Source of the DNA: CBDDDW01 sp965226805
Lineage (GTDB): Bacteria; Chloroflexota; Dehalococcoidia; Lucifugimonadales; JAGWBF01
DNA: 64,000 nucleotides
NCBI GenBank assembly: GCA_965226805.1
Contig: CBDDDW010000021.1
Span: forward strand, 1-64,000
Direction of reading: 5' to 3'
Position 1 is the first letter of the stretch. Each line of letters opens with the position of its first letter. The translations under genes were made by a program, and so were the position numbers. A model generated the notes under the pieces. That model saw nothing but the letters and a program-made list of their open reading frames with translations. It searched no databases and had not been told where the DNA came from. Shown piece by piece: positions 63,185 through 64,000 of this stretch.

Positions 63185-64000
63185 ATGAGCACCACAAGGC
63201 GACTGCGCGAGCTATTGAGGGGGCCTGGGGCCGTGATTGTCCCGGGGGCCTACGATGCGTTCTCAGCCCGGATGATGGAGAGCTACGGATTTCCCGCGAT
63301 CTACCTGGGCGGGCTGGCCACGGCCACGGCACTGGCCACCTCCGAGCCGCTACTGGATATGAGTGAGCAGGTGGCCCATGCCCGGCTGGCAGCCTCTCGG
63401 ATAGACGTGCCCCTCATCGTGGATGGGCACACCGGCTTCGGCGACCCCGTCCACATCACCCGGGCCGTGCGAGAGTTCGAGGCGGCGGGGGTCGCGGGCA
63501 TCCACCTGGAGGACGTGGTCTACCCCAAGCGGGTCCACTACTTCAAGGGGGTGAAGCACGTCGTGCCAGTGGAGGAGATGCTCCAGCGGCTCCAGGCGGC
63601 ACTGGCGGCGCGCAAGGACAGGGACTTCGTCATCATCGCCCGGACCGACGCCTACGGCGCGGTGGGGGGATCACTGGATGAGGCACTGCGGCGGATGGAG
63701 GCATACCTCAGGGTAGGGGCGGACGCTCTCATGCCCATTGTGGCGGAGATGGAGCCCGCGGCGGAGGTAGCCAAACGGTTTTCAGGAGTCCCCCTGGTCT
63801 ACATCAGCGGGATTGCCAAGTTCCCCAATGGGGACCCGACCGCAACGCAACTGTGGGAGCTGGGGTACAAGCTCATCCTTTACCCGGACCTGGCCATCGC
63901 CGATGCCGTCATGGCGATAGACCGGATTTGCCAAGAGCTCAAGGAGTCAGACAACGTGACCTACAAGCGGGAGCACCACCTGGCGGCGCGCCAGCGCATC
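63185..64000 (+). CDS. Isocitrate lyase/PEP-mutase-family enzyme, cut by window edge
   Basis: Starts at ATG 63185 (GGAGGT 5 nt upstream) and runs out of the window after 272 codons. Fold features: VPGAYDAFSARMMESYGFPAIYLGG (N-terminal), LIVDGHTGFGDP (Mg-binding DxxxG region), AGVAGIHLEDVVYPKR, and FVIIARTDAY. Enzymes of the family such as methylisocitrate lyase have a KKCGH loop; the corresponding stretch here is PKRVHYFKG, with no Cys. So it is probably not an isocitrate or methylisocitrate lyase but an oxaloacetate-decarboxylase or PEP-mutase-like enzyme. Substrate unknown. Confidence 0.88.
   Translation, partial: MSTTRRLRELLRGPGAVIVPGAYDAFSARMMESYGFPAIYLGGLATATALATSEPLLDMSEQVAHARLAASRIDVPLIVDGHTGFGDPVHITRAVREFEAAGVAGIHLEDVVYPKRVHYFKGVKHVVPVEEMLQRLQAALAARKDRDFVIIARTDAYGAVGGSLDEALRRMEAYLRVGADALMPIVAEMEPAAEVAKRFSGVPLVYISGIAKFPNGDPTATQLWELGYKLILYPDLAIADAVMAIDRICQELKESDNVTYKREHHLAARQRI

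Noticed and set aside
1..64000. tRNA, rRNA or CRISPR loci
   Set aside because: Both strands were read for T-arm motifs, rRNA signatures and regularly spaced repeats; none could be supported.

Overview
The window looks like a GC-rich chromosomal segment of an uncultivated Chloroflexota bacterium, most likely a Dehalococcoidia/SAR202-type lineage. This is an inference from gene content: dnaG next to a primary sigma factor, a molybdenum-hydroxylase operon, three metal-dependent amidohydrolases, a luciferase-like monooxygenase, an ABC solute-binding lipoprotein and CoA/thiolase-type catabolic genes. No rRNA, tRNA or CRISPR array was recognised.

Layout. 1-5.4 kb: a cut-off membrane-anchored gene, a frameshifted VOC (glyoxalase-fold) gene, palindromic intergenic repeats, a possible non-coding transcription unit, then smpB, a C-terminal processing protease, a sortase and a zinc-ribbon protein. 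5.5-9 kb: rpoD and dnaG, with an IS1380-type element inserted about 50 bp upstream of dnaG. 10.8-22 kb: housekeeping genes (frameshifted MFS exporter, plsC, cmk, PAP2 phosphatase, CvpA, HNH nuclease, holB, lysA, a frameshifted DUF4349/PKD lipoprotein, an MBL hydrolase and an M16 peptidase). 22-28.4 kb: a DUF35/thiolase-like pair led by a 53-residue Cys/His-rich protein, then an IS3-family element that has truncated an RND transporter on one side and a prepilin peptidase on the other. 28.6-33.4 kb: HAD hydrolase, mfd and a small hypothetical gene. 33.6-40.5 kb: a molybdenum-hydroxylase operon (FAD, 2Fe-2S and two tandem Mo subunits, plus a MoaD-like protein). 40.6-48.7 kb: BNR-repeat protein, rph, a truncated IscA-like gene, a second, truncated copy of the IS3 element, amidohydrolase, a gene remnant, a luciferase-like oxidoreductase, and a glutaredoxin-DinB fusion containing an in-frame UGA; then a TPR lipoprotein and a cupin. 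49-64 kb: solute-binding lipoprotein, TPP enzyme, DUF1800, NHL-repeat protein, cyclase, sulfite-oxidase-like enzyme, two amidohydrolases, a 2-hydroxyacid dehydrogenase, a propeller remnant and a cut-off isocitrate-lyase/PEP-mutase family gene.

Main discovery candidate. On the minus strand at 46332-47078, a glutaredoxin-like domain fused to a DinB-like domain has UGA exactly where the first Cys of the CxxC redox motif should be (U-A-T-C). Directly downstream is a hairpin (6-bp stem, AGUUU loop, 22 nt from the UGA) that fits the expected bacterial SECIS geometry. This would be a selenoprotein in an operon with a flavin-dependent monooxygenase.

Two cautions apply to the window. Five genes carry single-base frameshifts, mostly in short homopolymer runs, so some apparent pseudogenes may be sequencing errors. 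The two IS3 copies mark rearranged junctions where neighbouring genes have been cut.
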